Origin: Kalaharituber pfeilii
Lineage: Eukaryota; Ascomycota; Pezizomycetes; Pezizales; Pezizaceae
DNA: 64,000 nucleotides
Direction of reading: 5' to 3'
NCBI GenBank assembly: GCA_015179045.1
Contig: WHUZ01000075.1
Coordinates: 62,001-126,000, forward strand
The translations under genes were made by a program, and so were the position numbers. Every line of letters begins with the position of its first letter. Position 1 is the stretch's first letter. The notes under the pieces are model-generated. The model did no database searches. It was not told the DNA's origin and saw only the letters and a list, made by a program, of their open reading frames with translations. Of the stretch, positions 37,398-49,818 are shown one piece after another.

Positions 37398-38744
37398 AGT
37401 GGGGGGTTGTATGTGTGTGTGTGGGGGAGGAGAGGGGGGGGTCGAGGGCGTTGAAGGGCGGTTGGTGAGAGGGCCTAGTGAGAGCGTGGAATATGCTGCT
37501 CGTTGCTATCAAATTCGGCAACGGGACGACAAGGGAGTTATGGGAGAAGTTGAATATGGAGCTGGGTATATTATCATATATAGTTTCCCGTGTTTCCAGC
37601 TTAAATTAGCTCAAGTGACACTTCCAAAGAACAATTTCCCTTTTTCTCGCCCTATTCCATCTCGCAGCGTTGGTCTTGGCCAGAGGTACGTCTTCTGCTA
37701 AATTTGTCGAAATTCAAGTACTTGTCGCACTGAATCGGATCGGGATTGAAATGATTCTGTTTCGGAAGCTCACAAAAGCAACGTTGTAGTTTGTTTATCT
37801 TCCCCTCTGACTAACGTTTGCAGTTAAAGCGTTATATGCTCTTCTACTGCCACCTTTTCAGGGTAACAATACGTTCCCAAAAATGCGAACCCCCCGACGT
37901 ACGTACGTACGTACGCCGAAGCAATATCAAATTTGCACAACTTGCTGTAAAGACAACAACCATCATGTATTATACTTTGTACTACTCCTTTCTCTTTTTC
38001 CTTCTCGGTCGCGGTCGAAGGGTAAAGGGGGAAAAAAATATAGTTGTCACTATTCAACCAATTCACTAAAACACAAATCGAATATATACTTGTATATATC
38101 ATCCAATCAAAAGCCCCTAAGCCACAAGCAGCAACGGAATAAATAAATAAAATAAAAGAATATATAAGCAAGAAAAAGAAATAGGAACAAGAAAATAAGG
38201 AATTAAAAAAATAAATGGGAAAAAAGTAAACAAAAATCATAAAACCAAATAGATAGCAACCAAAGATATACACACATACATACATACACACGCAAGGAAA
38301 AAAAAAAAAAAAAGAAATGCACTACTAAAAATCCTAGCAAACAACGAAGCATGAAAAAACAAATTAAATCAAGCTAAAGAAAGAGGTCGAAGCCATCCCC
38401 AGCCGTTCCGCCCTCCCTCACCTTAACCTTTCAAACTTTGACCCAGACAAATATCCATTCCAAGTTCCGCCTGGGCCTTGGAACTTGTCCGCATGAGACT
38501 AAGACTAAACTCATCCTGTGCACATCCATCACATAACATGAAACTCACATCTCCCATTACCATCATTGCCATCCATCAAAGTTGTCCACCCCATGCCATG
38601 CCGTACCCTAGTAATGGTGTATCTTTCATCCCTATTCCATCCCATCAAGAAGCAAAACTTTTGTCTTTGCAACACTAGTAATTACCCACCACATCGTCCC
38701 TCCCCCCACCCAATCTTTCCACTTATCTCCTCTCCTTTAGTCCC
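37398..38744. other. IMP2 promoter and CLASP 3' flank
   Basis: The first 60 bases upstream of IMP2 (37398-37445) are G-rich on the plus strand. An alternating (ACGT)n stretch lies at about 37895-37914. The part from 38130 to 38330 is A-rich. No gene is supported. Confidence 0.4.
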
Positions 38745-41700
38745 TTAACCCCCCTTCTCCTTCTTTGCGAAATAATACGTCAACAAATTCTGATGCCCAC
38801 TCGTCAATCCCTTCAATACTTCGTCAAATAACTTCTGCGAATCCCCAATCTTGCTATTCAACTCCACGCACATGCTCACACATGACTTTCTGATCTCCGC
38901 ATCCTGTGCATCCAGACTCTTGAGCGCCAGCTGTCCCAATCTGCTCATCTCCTTGTCTAACGCCTCCGCCTTACTTGACCTGATCAAGGTGGCTAGACAT
39001 TTCAATCCCATGCACCAGCTCTGAATTGGAGGATTGTACGACTCGTCTTTGTCCTCCGGATGGATGATGTTGAGGATCGCGTCGATGCTCGCGACAGGGT
39101 CCACCATGTTCATGAATTCCTCTGAAATTTCCTCGATTCCAGTGGTGACATGTGACTGCGTCGGGTACTTCCCACGAAGATCAATCAATGTCCTCAACAC
39201 TGCTGCCTCATGACTTGAGAAATATGGTGCAGCCCTCGATAGCAGCTGCTTCAGCACCAAGAGACCTTGTACCCTCAAGTCCGCTGATCGCTCCGGGTCC
39301 AGCTATACTACTATTAGCTCCACCCTGTTCCAAAATAACACACGGATACGTACCGATTCATCATCTAAGAACTCCAACAGCGTCGTCAACAACTCATCGA
39401 ACATCCTTCCCCCATTCCATATATCAAATCCTGGCTCCCCATTATTCTCCTGCAACACCCTCACCGGGTGTTCCCTGGCGATCCCTATCAATTTCCTCAA
39501 TGCCTGAGTATCAATATCCCGAGCCCTGAGCCTCTGAACTAACGTCGTCAACAATTTCGCCGTATTCTCCGGCGTCTTGGGCAAATTCGAGGTGCTAATC
39601 TGTTTCTTCATCTTCGTCTTGTACCACTCCGTGTTCCCTTGTTGCTGCTGCTTATCTGCCGTCGCCACAGCCCCATTCGACTCAAACACCGTCGCATCCT
39701 CATACACCTTCACCGAAGCTCCATTCCTTTTCGGCACATTTAGGGCTTCTGGGGAAATCGCTCCCCCGCGGCTGCTGTCGGGAGACTTTGTCCTTTGGGC
39801 TTCCTTATTTTCCTTGTCCTCAGGGGCAGACTTAGGTCGCGACTGAGGGCTTTTTGGCGGCAACGATCCCGAGACCGACCGAGTGGCATCTTGTTTGAAT
39901 TCTGCTGGGGAAAAGTCCCTTTTTCGCAACCTCGGAGAAACCGGCCCTGGACTCACATGTCTCGATCGTATCAGAGGGACCTCGCCAAGGACTTCTTGTA
40001 CATGTGCTACCTTTTCCTCCATTACTGGATACTCCTCTTCCTCTACTGGCTGGCCCCAGGCCTTCTTGAGCTCCCGTACGATTTGTCGCTCAAATGTGCT
40101 CAAAATCTTGTCAAATGCTGGTACATTCAGCTTCCGCACGCCCTTAAGTAGCAGAGCTAATTGCATGTAGTTTGGTGGCTTTGTCTGGTTGAGCATAGCA
40201 ATCAGTCTGTTCACATAGGTCTGGTAATTAGACATATCCTTGAGAAATTCGTTGTCATGACCATCAACTGCCAACGCAACAAGCTCAATCAACCATACCA
40301 GACACCCATGGATGATCTTTTTCTTTTGTGAAGGGCTATATGGGCTCACTGGGATAAACTTCTTCGGAACTGTGCCAAATGCACCAGTGCTTGTAAGAAC
40401 CTGGAACAAAAGCCTCGTTGCCTCTCCTTGAGTCAACAGACTCTTCAAAGCTGGCATGCTTGACTGCATGATCGGCTGCGAATGGTCTTCATCATCGCCC
40501 TCACTGAGCAACAACACCTTCGGAACAATCTGTTCAATAGGAACGACCTTGACCAGCTCTGCGAGTACCTCCGGTGCAACCACATGTTCCACCACCTCCG
40601 GTTGGGGATCATTGAAAAGCTTCTGTAGCACTGGTGCAAGGGCATCGCTTGGTGGTAGGCTCGGCAGCTTCGACCCATCATAGTTTGGTGGAGTCTTCTT
40701 CGCAAGAATACAGGCGACAGTAACGATACCTTCTACCCGCACTCTCCAATCAGAATGATTCAGTTGGTCCATAAGTGTAAGTTTCCTAGTACTAGGCTGC
40801 GGTGTCTGCGCCTTCACCGGAGTCTTAGCCATCCTTAATGTTTGAGGGGGTGAAGAAGGGGGGGCCGGAGAGCGCCTGGAAAAGTGCACTGGAGTCTCCT
40901 TGGATGAGGAATGTGTCGTCGAAGGACTTACGGCTCGGTTTGCAATTAGCCTTTCTCCATTTCCAACATTGGCCGGTGTGGAGCGAGTTGTGGCACCTTC
41001 CGGTACAGCTCGAACTCTCGGCCTCTGTGGGCGCACAGGTGCAGAGGAAATCCCAGCAGGAGCGGGCGCAGCCGTGGCAGGAAGAGGCACCGATGGTGCA
41101 TCCATAGGAAGGGTATCAACTCGTTGAAGTTTAGCCATCTGTGCCTGCTGGCGCTTTTGTGCCATAATTGCCTCTTTAATTGAAGGCCGCGTCACTGGGG
41201 CTGTGTTAGTGCGGCTGAGGCCGGGAGCTCGCAAGCTATTCACCCCCTTCGCTACCCCGGCGTTCGGATTCTCTTTCTCAAGTAACTTCTTTGTGGTATT
41301 ATCAAGTCCATCCATTATCACATCAGCTCGATCAGGCCAAACTGCCGCAAACTTCCAGAAAGTGCCCCTCATTCCCTCTCGAACACCAGGGTTTGCGTCA
41401 CCCAATCCTTTCTTGATACATTTCTCTATCGTATCCAATCCTCCTGTATGCTCTAGATAGCCTTTATGATCCATATGAGCCTCCAGTATAATCTTCAACC
41501 ACGCCGTTGTAAACAACCGAGGTTGAACATTCTTGTCCTGCACTGCCAGCCAGATATGATTGAGAATCTTTGGATGATATGAGACATTCGCAAGCACGAT
41601 TGACGTCGTAACCTGTCCCATCTGTGCCGTGATTTTCTTCGTATTCGCGCATAACTTGATCAAATTCACTAGCAATATCTCCACCATTGGATCAATCCCA

Positions 41701-43060
41701 GGCCCGCATATGATTGCTAAATCCTTCACCAACTGACAACCATTAGTCGACAGTGTCGTCCGAAGGGAATTGACTGCCTTCAAAATTCCATCCAGCAAAC
41801 TCCTGACCCCAGCAAGGAATGTTTGCTGATAATCTTTATAAGCATTTCCTCTAGCCAGTCGTCGAATTCTTGTGCAATTCTTTTCTCGTGCAAGCCAGTT
41901 CTGCTCAGATTCCCTCCCGTCAAAGGAGGGCACCATATCCTGGAAGATTTCCTCAAGCTCCTTGTTAGTGTTGACGTACTCTGGATCCAGAGGCTCAAGT
42001 TCGCTCCCCGGAAGACTGGAAACCTGAGTCGAAGATGTCATACTGCCGCTGACACTAGCAGCCTTACTGGGGCCTCCCCTTGTTACCGGAGCTTCCTCCT
42101 CATCCGCAGGCGACCTCCCTCCAGACCTGCCGTCACCTTCTGCTGCTGCCGCTGCTGCTGCTCCGCCAGGTATTCCAAGCTGGCTGACTATATGTGTCGC
42201 AATCGCTTTTCGCACATTATGCCTGACGAGCTCCTTCTTCAAATCCGCCTTCGCATGATCTGGGGCGTTACTACGGTAGACCCACTTAGCACGCATATAT
42301 CTTCACCCAGCAATTCCAACCCTACCTGAACAATTCCACGACTGCATCCTTCGTCAAGTCCCTAACTCCAGCATCCGCGTCCTCTAGCATCTTCATCAAG
42401 AACGGCGTGAAGCTCCTAAAGGAGAATCCTGGAATACTCCTGTATACGCTAAGCAGCCACTGCACACTCTGTTCCCGCGCTCTCGGATTCTTGCTGCCCA
42501 TGCCCAACTCCTTGACCGTCTTCTCTGTCTCCTGTGGACAAGCCTTGTACATGTCCACCAAGCAGGTGAGCGCCATCGCGCTGATCCGGGGCTTCTGGTC
42601 TCCTAGCCTTTCACAAAATAGTGGCAGTAGATGAGAGCATTGTGGTCGGAGACGATGCGGCTCTTGTAAGACTAATCGTTTAATTACATGGCTAATGCAG
42701 CTGAAGGAGTGCTGAAAGAGTAGTAGATTTGTCGAAGCAAGTCCTAACCGGAGTGCTTCACAAAGAGTCGTTATTGCTTCCGACTGTTTCCAACAAAGGG
42801 CTGAGCATCAGCACAATTTTGAATGTCCACAGGACCACCCCTCCGATCAGTAAACCCACCTGTATATTGTTGCGTTTGATTTGCCCCTTAATTTTCTGTA
42901 CCTCCGCAGTCTTCACATCAACATCCTCTGAATGAAACCATCAGTATTCCTCTCCTCCAAAGACGCTGATGAACAGCAAGTTGAGAGAAAGAAACATACT
43001 GGTGCTGAGCATCAAGGCGAGGAGCTCCTGGGCCTCATCACTGGTCACTGCAGTCGTCAT
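38745..43060 (-). CDS. STU1: CLASP/Stu1 microtubule-stabilising TOG protein
   Basis: Exons in reading order are 43060-43000, 42927-42860, 42783-42326, 42270-39354 and 39302-38745, giving 1353 residues. CLASP proteins bind tubulin through TOG domains, stabilise spindle and kinetochore microtubules and promote rescue. TOG1 (residues about 1-270) is recovered only after joining the three small 5' exons (LSTK|DVDVKTAEVQKI, NNIQ|SEAITTLCEALRLG, VELFS|NAPDHAKADLKKEL). The central CLASP_N domain starts at FDGRESEQNWLAREK and runs to about 530. A basic Ser/Pro-rich linker with SxIP-like and RS stretches follows, then a TOG-like block (LMDQLNHSDWRVRVEGI). A C-terminal HEAT region (VRVLQENNGEPGFDIWNGG to the end) closes the protein. 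Reading phase is kept throughout. Confidence 0.92.
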
Positions 43061-44990
43061 GTTGCTACTGGCATGTACTGCCTGTTACTCGCCCTTTGCC
43101 GTCTCCTTTCGCCCTCTTGTATCTCTTATGTCTAGTTCTCCTTTTCCTCTCCTTGATGAGAGGTGTGCGCTGTTAATGCAAAATCAGACTCCTGGTATAG
43201 GCCACTCTCCGCTGGCTTCTCTGGTGAAAAATGCTTGTTAGGACGACCTTTGTTGCTCTTTCCTGCTGCAATGACCAATAGCCTCGGTGTGCTGACTGAA
43301 TGCAAGCAACAGACTGTATGATAAGTTTGGGGTGGAGGAGAGGTGATGGCGGGGTAGATTAATACGAGAAGCGAGTGAAAGGAGGGGGGGGAGGGGATGT
43401 ATCAGTAAGGGTGCGTCTGTTTGTTTTTTGGGTGTAACCCTCCCTCTTCGACGCACACAACACGCCCAGTATAGCTAGCCTGCTGGCTCACTCTCCTGCT
43501 ACTAGTAGCAACAGCGGAGAAGAGAGGTATTGGTTTGTGGTGGGATTTGTGGTGGGTGTGGTGGGTGTGGTGGGTGGTGAACGGTGGCAGGGGAGGGCGA
43601 CAAAAGGGCGAGAATCGGGCCAGAGTGGGTGCAGCGGTGCGTGCAGCGGTACGAGGGTCAATGAAGGCCCAGCACCAGCCAAATAGGCAAAGACATTTCT
43701 TGGCGGGACGCTCTGAGCTGGTAGCATCACAGCCATCAGGGCTCACCTCGATGCGAATGGCACCGCCACAGCACTCGGGGCGGCAAATACATACGTCTGC
43801 TCGATGGTGGAGCCCGGGCGCAATCGCTGTTCAGAGAGATGGCGGTCCACTGCAGCCCAGGAACTACTACTTTCTTATCACAGTAGACACGAAGTTGGCG
43901 CTGAGTTCGAACCGTGGCAGGCTCCATGACCGACCGTCAGCAATGGGCCTTGGCCACTGTCGCTGCCGCTGTCACTGCTCGAGGTGTCTTGACCAGCTTC
44001 GAAGCTGCACATATATACTTTTCTTTGGCGTACGGAAGACATTGAGTGTAACAAAACTACGGCTCGCTGGATCATCACCTCTTTCAGAACGGCCTGTTGC
44101 TTGATAATGGTGTTCGTGCGCTTTTTGATAGGTACGGTGTATCGGTCAATCCTGACGTATGCATGCCTGCTTAGAGTCTTCGATGGCACTATTAGGTACT
44201 GATGATTTCCTTAACGTAGGATAGCTATAAAGCTGTTTGCTTCAACCAATGATGGATTCCCAATGGAATAGCTGGGGAAAAGGTCCAGAAAAGCTAATGA
44301 GTGCCCACCACCTAAGCAGCTTTTATCCCAACCTCTTGTGCCAGTTAGGCCTGGTGTGGTAAGGCAAGGCAGGGACGTATGCATATGCGCGGACTTGCAG
44401 CAAGCAGCAAATGTGTCCTGTGGTCCTGTGACAGTCCCTTTTTTCTTTCTTTTCTTTTTTGGCCTTCCTTTTCGATGTCCTCGCATCGGGAGTGGGTAGT
44501 CTCGCATGCATGAGAGTGCCGATATCGCTCAGTTGTTGAACAGTGACGTTGTGCAGGGGCGTGTATAGGAGTGAGAAGGGCGCTTGCCACTGTACAGTAC
44601 CGGTCATGACGCTAACTGGTGATAAAACCCAGTGCCGTAGCAGCAGAAATAAACGTCGCCGTTCTTTATAATTTCCCTTCCTCTTGTCTCAGCAAAGTCT
44701 ATATTTACAAGATCATCCATAAGAACGAATATTTAAAGGGGCTCTCGCCATTTCGGAGGCCGAAAATAATACCTTTTCTCGGGCCTACGTTTACAGGCAC
44801 AGTCCACCCGCCCCCCTCATAGGCTTACCGTGAACTCCAATCTTGGCTACCACACACACACGACAAAAACAAAACAAAACATCACAAATATGGAACACTC
44901 ATACCTTATGCCCGTCTGCTTCTTGTAATCTTTCTTCCTTTTTTTTTTTTGTTCCTCTCCCTTTAACTGTCTCACAATCCGCAATCTATC
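43061..44990. other. CLASP upstream region
   Basis: No gene is supported. A GGGTGTGGT repeat lies at about 43553-43577. Opposed short ORFs around 43400-44100 are composition artefacts. Confidence 0.4.
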
Positions 44991-45085
44991 TACAGTGACC
45001 CCGTAAAATGTCTTGGGGATTAGGCAATATTGGGGTAAGTGTATCATGCAAGCCTAATCCCCAAGACTTTTGACGGGCCACTGTA
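44991..45085. mobile_element. 95-bp Tc1/mariner-type palindromic MITE
   Basis: TA CAGTGACCCCGTAAAATG... at 44991 is the inverted match of ...CTTTTGACGGGCCACTG TA ending at 45085. The arms are about 36 bases each and share the perfect core GTCTTGGGGATTAGGC. TA on both sides and CAGTG termini are typical of the Tc1/mariner superfamily. Too short to encode anything. Confidence 0.85.
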
Positions 45086-45360
45086 CATACATCAAATCGC
45101 ACCATCCGATAAAAGCAAATCGATATCCAACCCCTCACATGTCCCACCTGCTTTCCCAACTTCCCCATCCCTGCCTGCACCCCACCTTCCCGTCGTCGCC
45201 CAGGAAACCGCCACCCTCACCACAACACTCCAATCACAAAAAAAAATAAAAGATAAACAGCAACAGAAGACCACAGAAAGTTCTCTTTCTATAACTTTGA
45301 CTTGCCCTCCTTGGAAGCTCCAACTAGGGTATAGTTCTACATATGGCCCAGATCTCTGCT
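45086..45360. other. short spacer between two hairpin elements
   Basis: Nothing recognised in these 275 bases. The sequence is A/C-rich. Confidence 0.4.
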
Positions 45361-45470
45361 TTACTCGGGTCTGAGATAAATTATTGCAGGTTGCACGTAT
45401 TCTGTCTCCATCTTCACTGATTGTCGTACGGACTGTGCAACCTGCAATAATTTATCCCAGACCCGAGTAA
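45361..45470. mobile_element. 110-bp hairpin MITE with TA and CTCG termini
   Basis: TTACTCGGGTCTGAGATAAA... is matched in reverse by ...TTTATCCCAGACCCGAGTAA. The arms are about 37 bases with one mismatch and enclose a 35-base loop. TA CTCG termini are shared with the elements at 616 and 2480. No coding capacity. Confidence 0.85.
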
Positions 45471-46487
45471 CAATATATGTAACGTTGCAGTGCAAGTCGT
45501 TCGATTCCGACGAGCGAACTTAGGCCCCTTGCGTGTGCATCACCGAGCCAAATACAGATATTTGTTTACATCAAGTCCGCATTAACCTTCCCATCCCTCC
45601 CCCCTCTCCCCACCACATCCCACGCTTCATGCCTGCACATTCTAAAAATGCAAGGTCCCCTAGCCCCCTAGCTCAGCTAAGGTGGTCTTGTGTCCCAGCA
45701 CAAGGATTCCTCGCTAGCAACCTTTAAAAGCAGCATCATAACAAACAAAACTCGCTCTCTGCCAATTAGAATGTAAACAAACAAGCCACATTTAACAGGG
45801 AACCGCTTATCCCCTGCCCTGGCCGGGCCAGACGTTGAACGTTCCGATCGGGAACACCAATAAGATCTTTCCTACTCTAAACTTAGAGGGACAGCCAAGC
45901 CGTGCAGGGGCAAGGAGAATTGCCAATTGGTCAGCATGCAGTGGATTCGCAACCAGTCTGTAGTGAGACCACTTGGAGGGGCACGATTCAGGGTACCCAT
46001 ACCTATGACGTACAGCAAAGGCCTCAGAGTGTGAACAAAAACTAAGACGAAGTGGGATTAGGGTAGCCTCTTTGGCACTAGAAGGTGTATTTTTCCTCAG
46101 GCGTTCCACCTCCTGGAGACTTGCACGAAGACTACCGCAACATAGAACTCAATTAAGAGAAAGCCTATAATCTTGCTAGCAGTTACACTAACGTATATAC
46201 ACGCATTCAGGGTGCAGCAAAAATAAAACAAATAACAAAAGACAAGATGCCAATCGTCAAGAAATTTATGCATGGTCGTTACACAGGAACGGAACGGTAA
46301 AAAGACATTCACGGACAAAACAACAAAGTCGAAGTAAGAAACCAACGACGGACACAATCATTTCCAAAATGTGCACCCCACCATATCCAAGGAGGGACTG
46401 CTCACCACCTCCACAAGGTTCACCACTTATGGAGTCCCAAAGGCAATCCTAAAGGCATGACGGTCTCAGCTACTGCGAGCCAGCCCA
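45471..46487. other. spacer, F-box gene 3' flank
   Basis: No gene is supported. A perfect short palindrome CTGGCCGGGCCAG-like sequence lies near 45820. The last part is the 3' flank of the leftward gene. Confidence 0.4.
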
Positions 46488-48876
46488 TCAATCCAACCAA
46501 ATATACATCGCTCCCGCCCACCACTTCGCCATCACCACTGCAAACATCCCCAACACCACCGCCGTCAGAAGCAACGTACTCGTACTCATCATGTCAATCT
46601 CCATCCTTCTCCACCTCTCTCTCCACCTCTCCACCCCTTCTCTTATCCCAAACCCCAATCCTAACCGCAACCTCTGTGCTTCCGCACTTCTCTCCGGCGC
46701 CGACGCTGGAATCCCCAAATCTGTCAAATACCCCACCATAATCTCCTCATCTTCCTCGATCTCATCCTCACCAACCCCCAGTTTCTCTAAACTTCTGCCC
46801 CTCTTCTTCGTCAGCGCCACGAGCTTTCCCCGCCCCGCATCTTCATCCTGGTAATTTAGCAACACCCACACACCACCTACCCAGCCGTCCCCAGGACTCC
46901 GTGAGTACCAATCCCGCTTCTCGACTTTCCGCCCGTTGCTCCAGACTCCCCGTAGTCTCTTGCGTATCATATCCCATACCCAAAACTGGTCGCTTGTTGT
47001 CGCACCGAGATACCGTCCGCACGCACTAAGCGTTAATCCTGAGAACTGCCGACCAACAAACATACCCTGCATGGTGTCCGTCGGAATAGAAGGGGTGAGG
47101 TCGGGGTTATGTTTGTAGAAGGGTGAAGCGGGGTTCCATGGGTCCGGAAGGGTATATAGTGGCTTGTTTCCGTCATCATAGGTTCCACCCGGAGAAATTG
47201 GTTCATTTGGCGACGGTGGAGTCGCGCAGAGTGTGTAATTATAGACATGAAGACCACCACCTGGACCGCCGCAAACAAGGAAGTTGTCTGTAATTAGGAA
47301 GTCGTGATTGAATGCCGTAGTAAATGCTGCCGGGGTCGTTGCCTGTGCTTGACCTTGTGCAAATATAGCAATCGGGGCATTTGCTGCCGGTGTAGTGTTG
47401 TTCGCCGGTACCGGGGCAGGGGGTATACCTCCCGCAGCGGCTGCGGAATTGGCCGTGGGCGCAGGTATCCGTTTCCGTAGCTTGATCTTGTTGACTAGTT
47501 TGCCCGTTTGTAGATCAATCACGTAGAAGAAGGTCCCGGTAAGCTTATGGAAATATGCCGTTGGATGGCGTGTTACGAGAGCAACAAGGTGATACCTACA
47601 CACAGATTAAGATGAACAATACCCAGAATCAGCATTATAGATTCTTAAATTCCTTGCAAAGCTAGAAACAAAGATGTGGAGATAGTAAATGAAGTAGGAG
47701 ACGTACTTGGTGACATGGAAATTCTTCAGATGCGCAAAGGCAGTATAACTGGACTCTTCTGCCCATTCCTTGACCGTGTCCACTTCCCACCTCACTCTGC
47801 TCCTCCATGCCTCCCCTTTCCCTAGCCATCCTAATCCCTTATCCACGACTCTCTCTATACACACTAATGTTGATGCAAGTGAAGGATTCTCCTTGCTTAT
47901 ATCGCTGCTGGGGTCTTCAAAGCAGATGGCGACAACCACATCCCCTTCACCCACAAACCTATCGGGCCTTCGCCCACCGAGGTCCCATACCTTGTCCTCT
48001 ATTAGCACGCCGTTGATTGAATCCACCTGCTTAATAGCCCATGTCTTCACCGGGTTGCCATCTATATCTCTCCGTTCCCGCTCCAATGCTACCAGCCCAC
48101 TAAATCCTGGGTAGGGTGTCATAGTCCAACCCATGCCAGCCTTTACTTCCTCGCACACAACTTTACTCTTTCCCTTTCCTTTACGGATCCGTGAGCCAAC
48201 TCTTGCCCCACCTTTTCCTAGCAAATCTACCACCGCAGTCACTGTCCTTGTCTTAGCCTCGCTTGCTGCGCCTGCTGCTGTGCCCTGTTGTCGAACACCC
48301 CCCTCGTGCCTTTTCACTTGGAAAGTTATCCGCCCTTCATCCCCTTCACCAGTCGGCATCTTCGTCTCAAATCTTTGGGTCCGCGAATCTCCATCTCCGG
48401 GACAAACCATTTCCACTCCCCACCCATTCTCCTCGGTTCCGCGGGGCGCTGGTAGTGGTCGGAAACTCCTTAGTGCCTTCTGCACCTTCCACTCGCCATC
48501 CGGGCCTATCGTGCCGTCTGGATGCTCACGAGCTGGAAATGGCCGCTCCCATGCAACTCCAAGCTTCACAACATCCCTCCAAGTTCGCTGCTTGCGGCTT
48601 CGTTCCCTCTTGGCGCTTAGCCCCGAATATGTCACCCTATCAAGAGTCAGGGCTGGATGTGTACCGAGCCGGGTTATTGCAACATGTCGCCATATAGCTT
48701 CATCACTCTCGGGACAGAAGGTGGTGTAGTGGAGTGCCTTGCATGTCCGCGACAGATTAATGAGTGTCTGCAATCCAGTGGGGTATTTAGAAGTTGATCC
48801 AGGAGGGGGAGAAGAAGAAGCGAATTGGATTATGAGAAGAAGAAGCTCTGTTGGGAGGGTAAGTAGATGGCGTTTT

Positions 48877-48911
<35 letters not shown>

Positions 48912-49022
48912 AGGGTGAGGCGACGCTGGCTCCACCTTGGACATAGCTTGGTCTGGGGTGAGGCGTCGAGACTGGGTGTATTCTATGGATCTATGTGCAA
49001 TGCAGCTTGCCAACGTTTTCAC
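46488..49022 (-). CDS. F-box-like protein with polyQ and C-terminal membrane segment
   Basis: Exons in reading order are 49022-47707 and 47595-46488, giving 807 residues from the first ATG; an in-frame ATG at 48944 would give 781 and may be the true start. A run of 11 Gln (CAG repeats, 48879-48911) precedes an F-box-like helix LPTELLLLIIQFA and a TCKALHY segment. The body has a beta-propeller look (HVTK|YHLVALVTRHPTAYF, DNFLVCGGPGGGLHVYNY, SACGRYLGATTSDQFWVWD) with low-complexity Ala/Pro loops. F-box proteins recruit substrates to SCF ubiquitin ligases. The last 35 residues hold a hydrophobic segment (LLLTAVVLGMFAVVMAKWW), which suggests tail anchoring, unusual for this class. I cannot name an ortholog; the F-box call is moderate. 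Confidence 0.72.
48879..48911. repeat. coding CTG/CAG trinucleotide repeat, 11 copies
   Basis: Eleven perfect CTG units on the plus strand encode 11 glutamines in the N-terminus of the F-box-like protein. Length polymorphism is likely. Confidence 0.95.
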
Positions 49023-49818
49023 TGAGGCACTTTAGGATTAGATTGCTGCAATCAATCGACCGAATAGTGCTGCAAAGTCGCCTCTGACAGCTGCGTGGAG
49101 GCTGGCGGTCCCACTTTTACAGTGGATGCAGTGCAGGGCAGAGCTCTTCGTATACACAGCTCAGAACGGGGCGTATGTGTTCGGCGGTGCCAAAAGGTTG
49201 CCAGCGGTCTCAGGAGATGCAGTGAGCAACTGTATGGATTGTATACACTATACAGGAGCAAGATGACTCGAGTTGGAGCCTGCTGGCTGCAGAAAATGAG
49301 AGTTGCAGGCTCGAGCTGCAGGTAATTGTTGCTGCCGCCCCTGTAACCCTTGCTAGCCATATGTGCATCACAGTCATGTGACCGTGCTCCAGCATCATGT
49401 TTCGAAAGCCAGCCTGAGCGGACACGTATCGGCATTGGAGGCCTGTTCTGACCTATTTCTAATGCCTTGTTAGACTTAATATGGCGGCAAGTACTAGCAC
49501 TGGGGCGTCATCATGGCTCTTTGAGCCTCTGTTGAGTTTGGGATCAATTGCAATTCCACGCTGTAGAAATATCGTACACAAATACACCGACAAAATGGCA
49601 CTCTTGTACCTGCAAGCATGCAAGCATGCAAGCAGAATTGTAATGGTACACTTAAACACAATCCAAAACGCCCACTTATAACAATCGCTCTTGGAAAGAC
49701 AGTAAACAGCTGCAAAGAAAGAATATGGGCATGACGAGGGGTATGCGACACATACTGCAAAACGTAAACCACACCACAATATATGAAATGCATACGACTT
49801 TACAGCTACTTCCTATAT
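49023..49818. promoter_or_regulatory. F-box gene promoter and 3' flank of the next gene
   Basis: 800 bases between two leftward genes. GCAAGCAT is repeated in tandem near 49611-49633. No gene is supported. Confidence 0.4.

Noticed and set aside
45490..45525. GTTCGATTCCGAC, resembling a tRNA B box
   Set aside because: No A box at the right distance and no cloverleaf stems; not a tRNA. No other tRNA, rRNA or CRISPR array was found.
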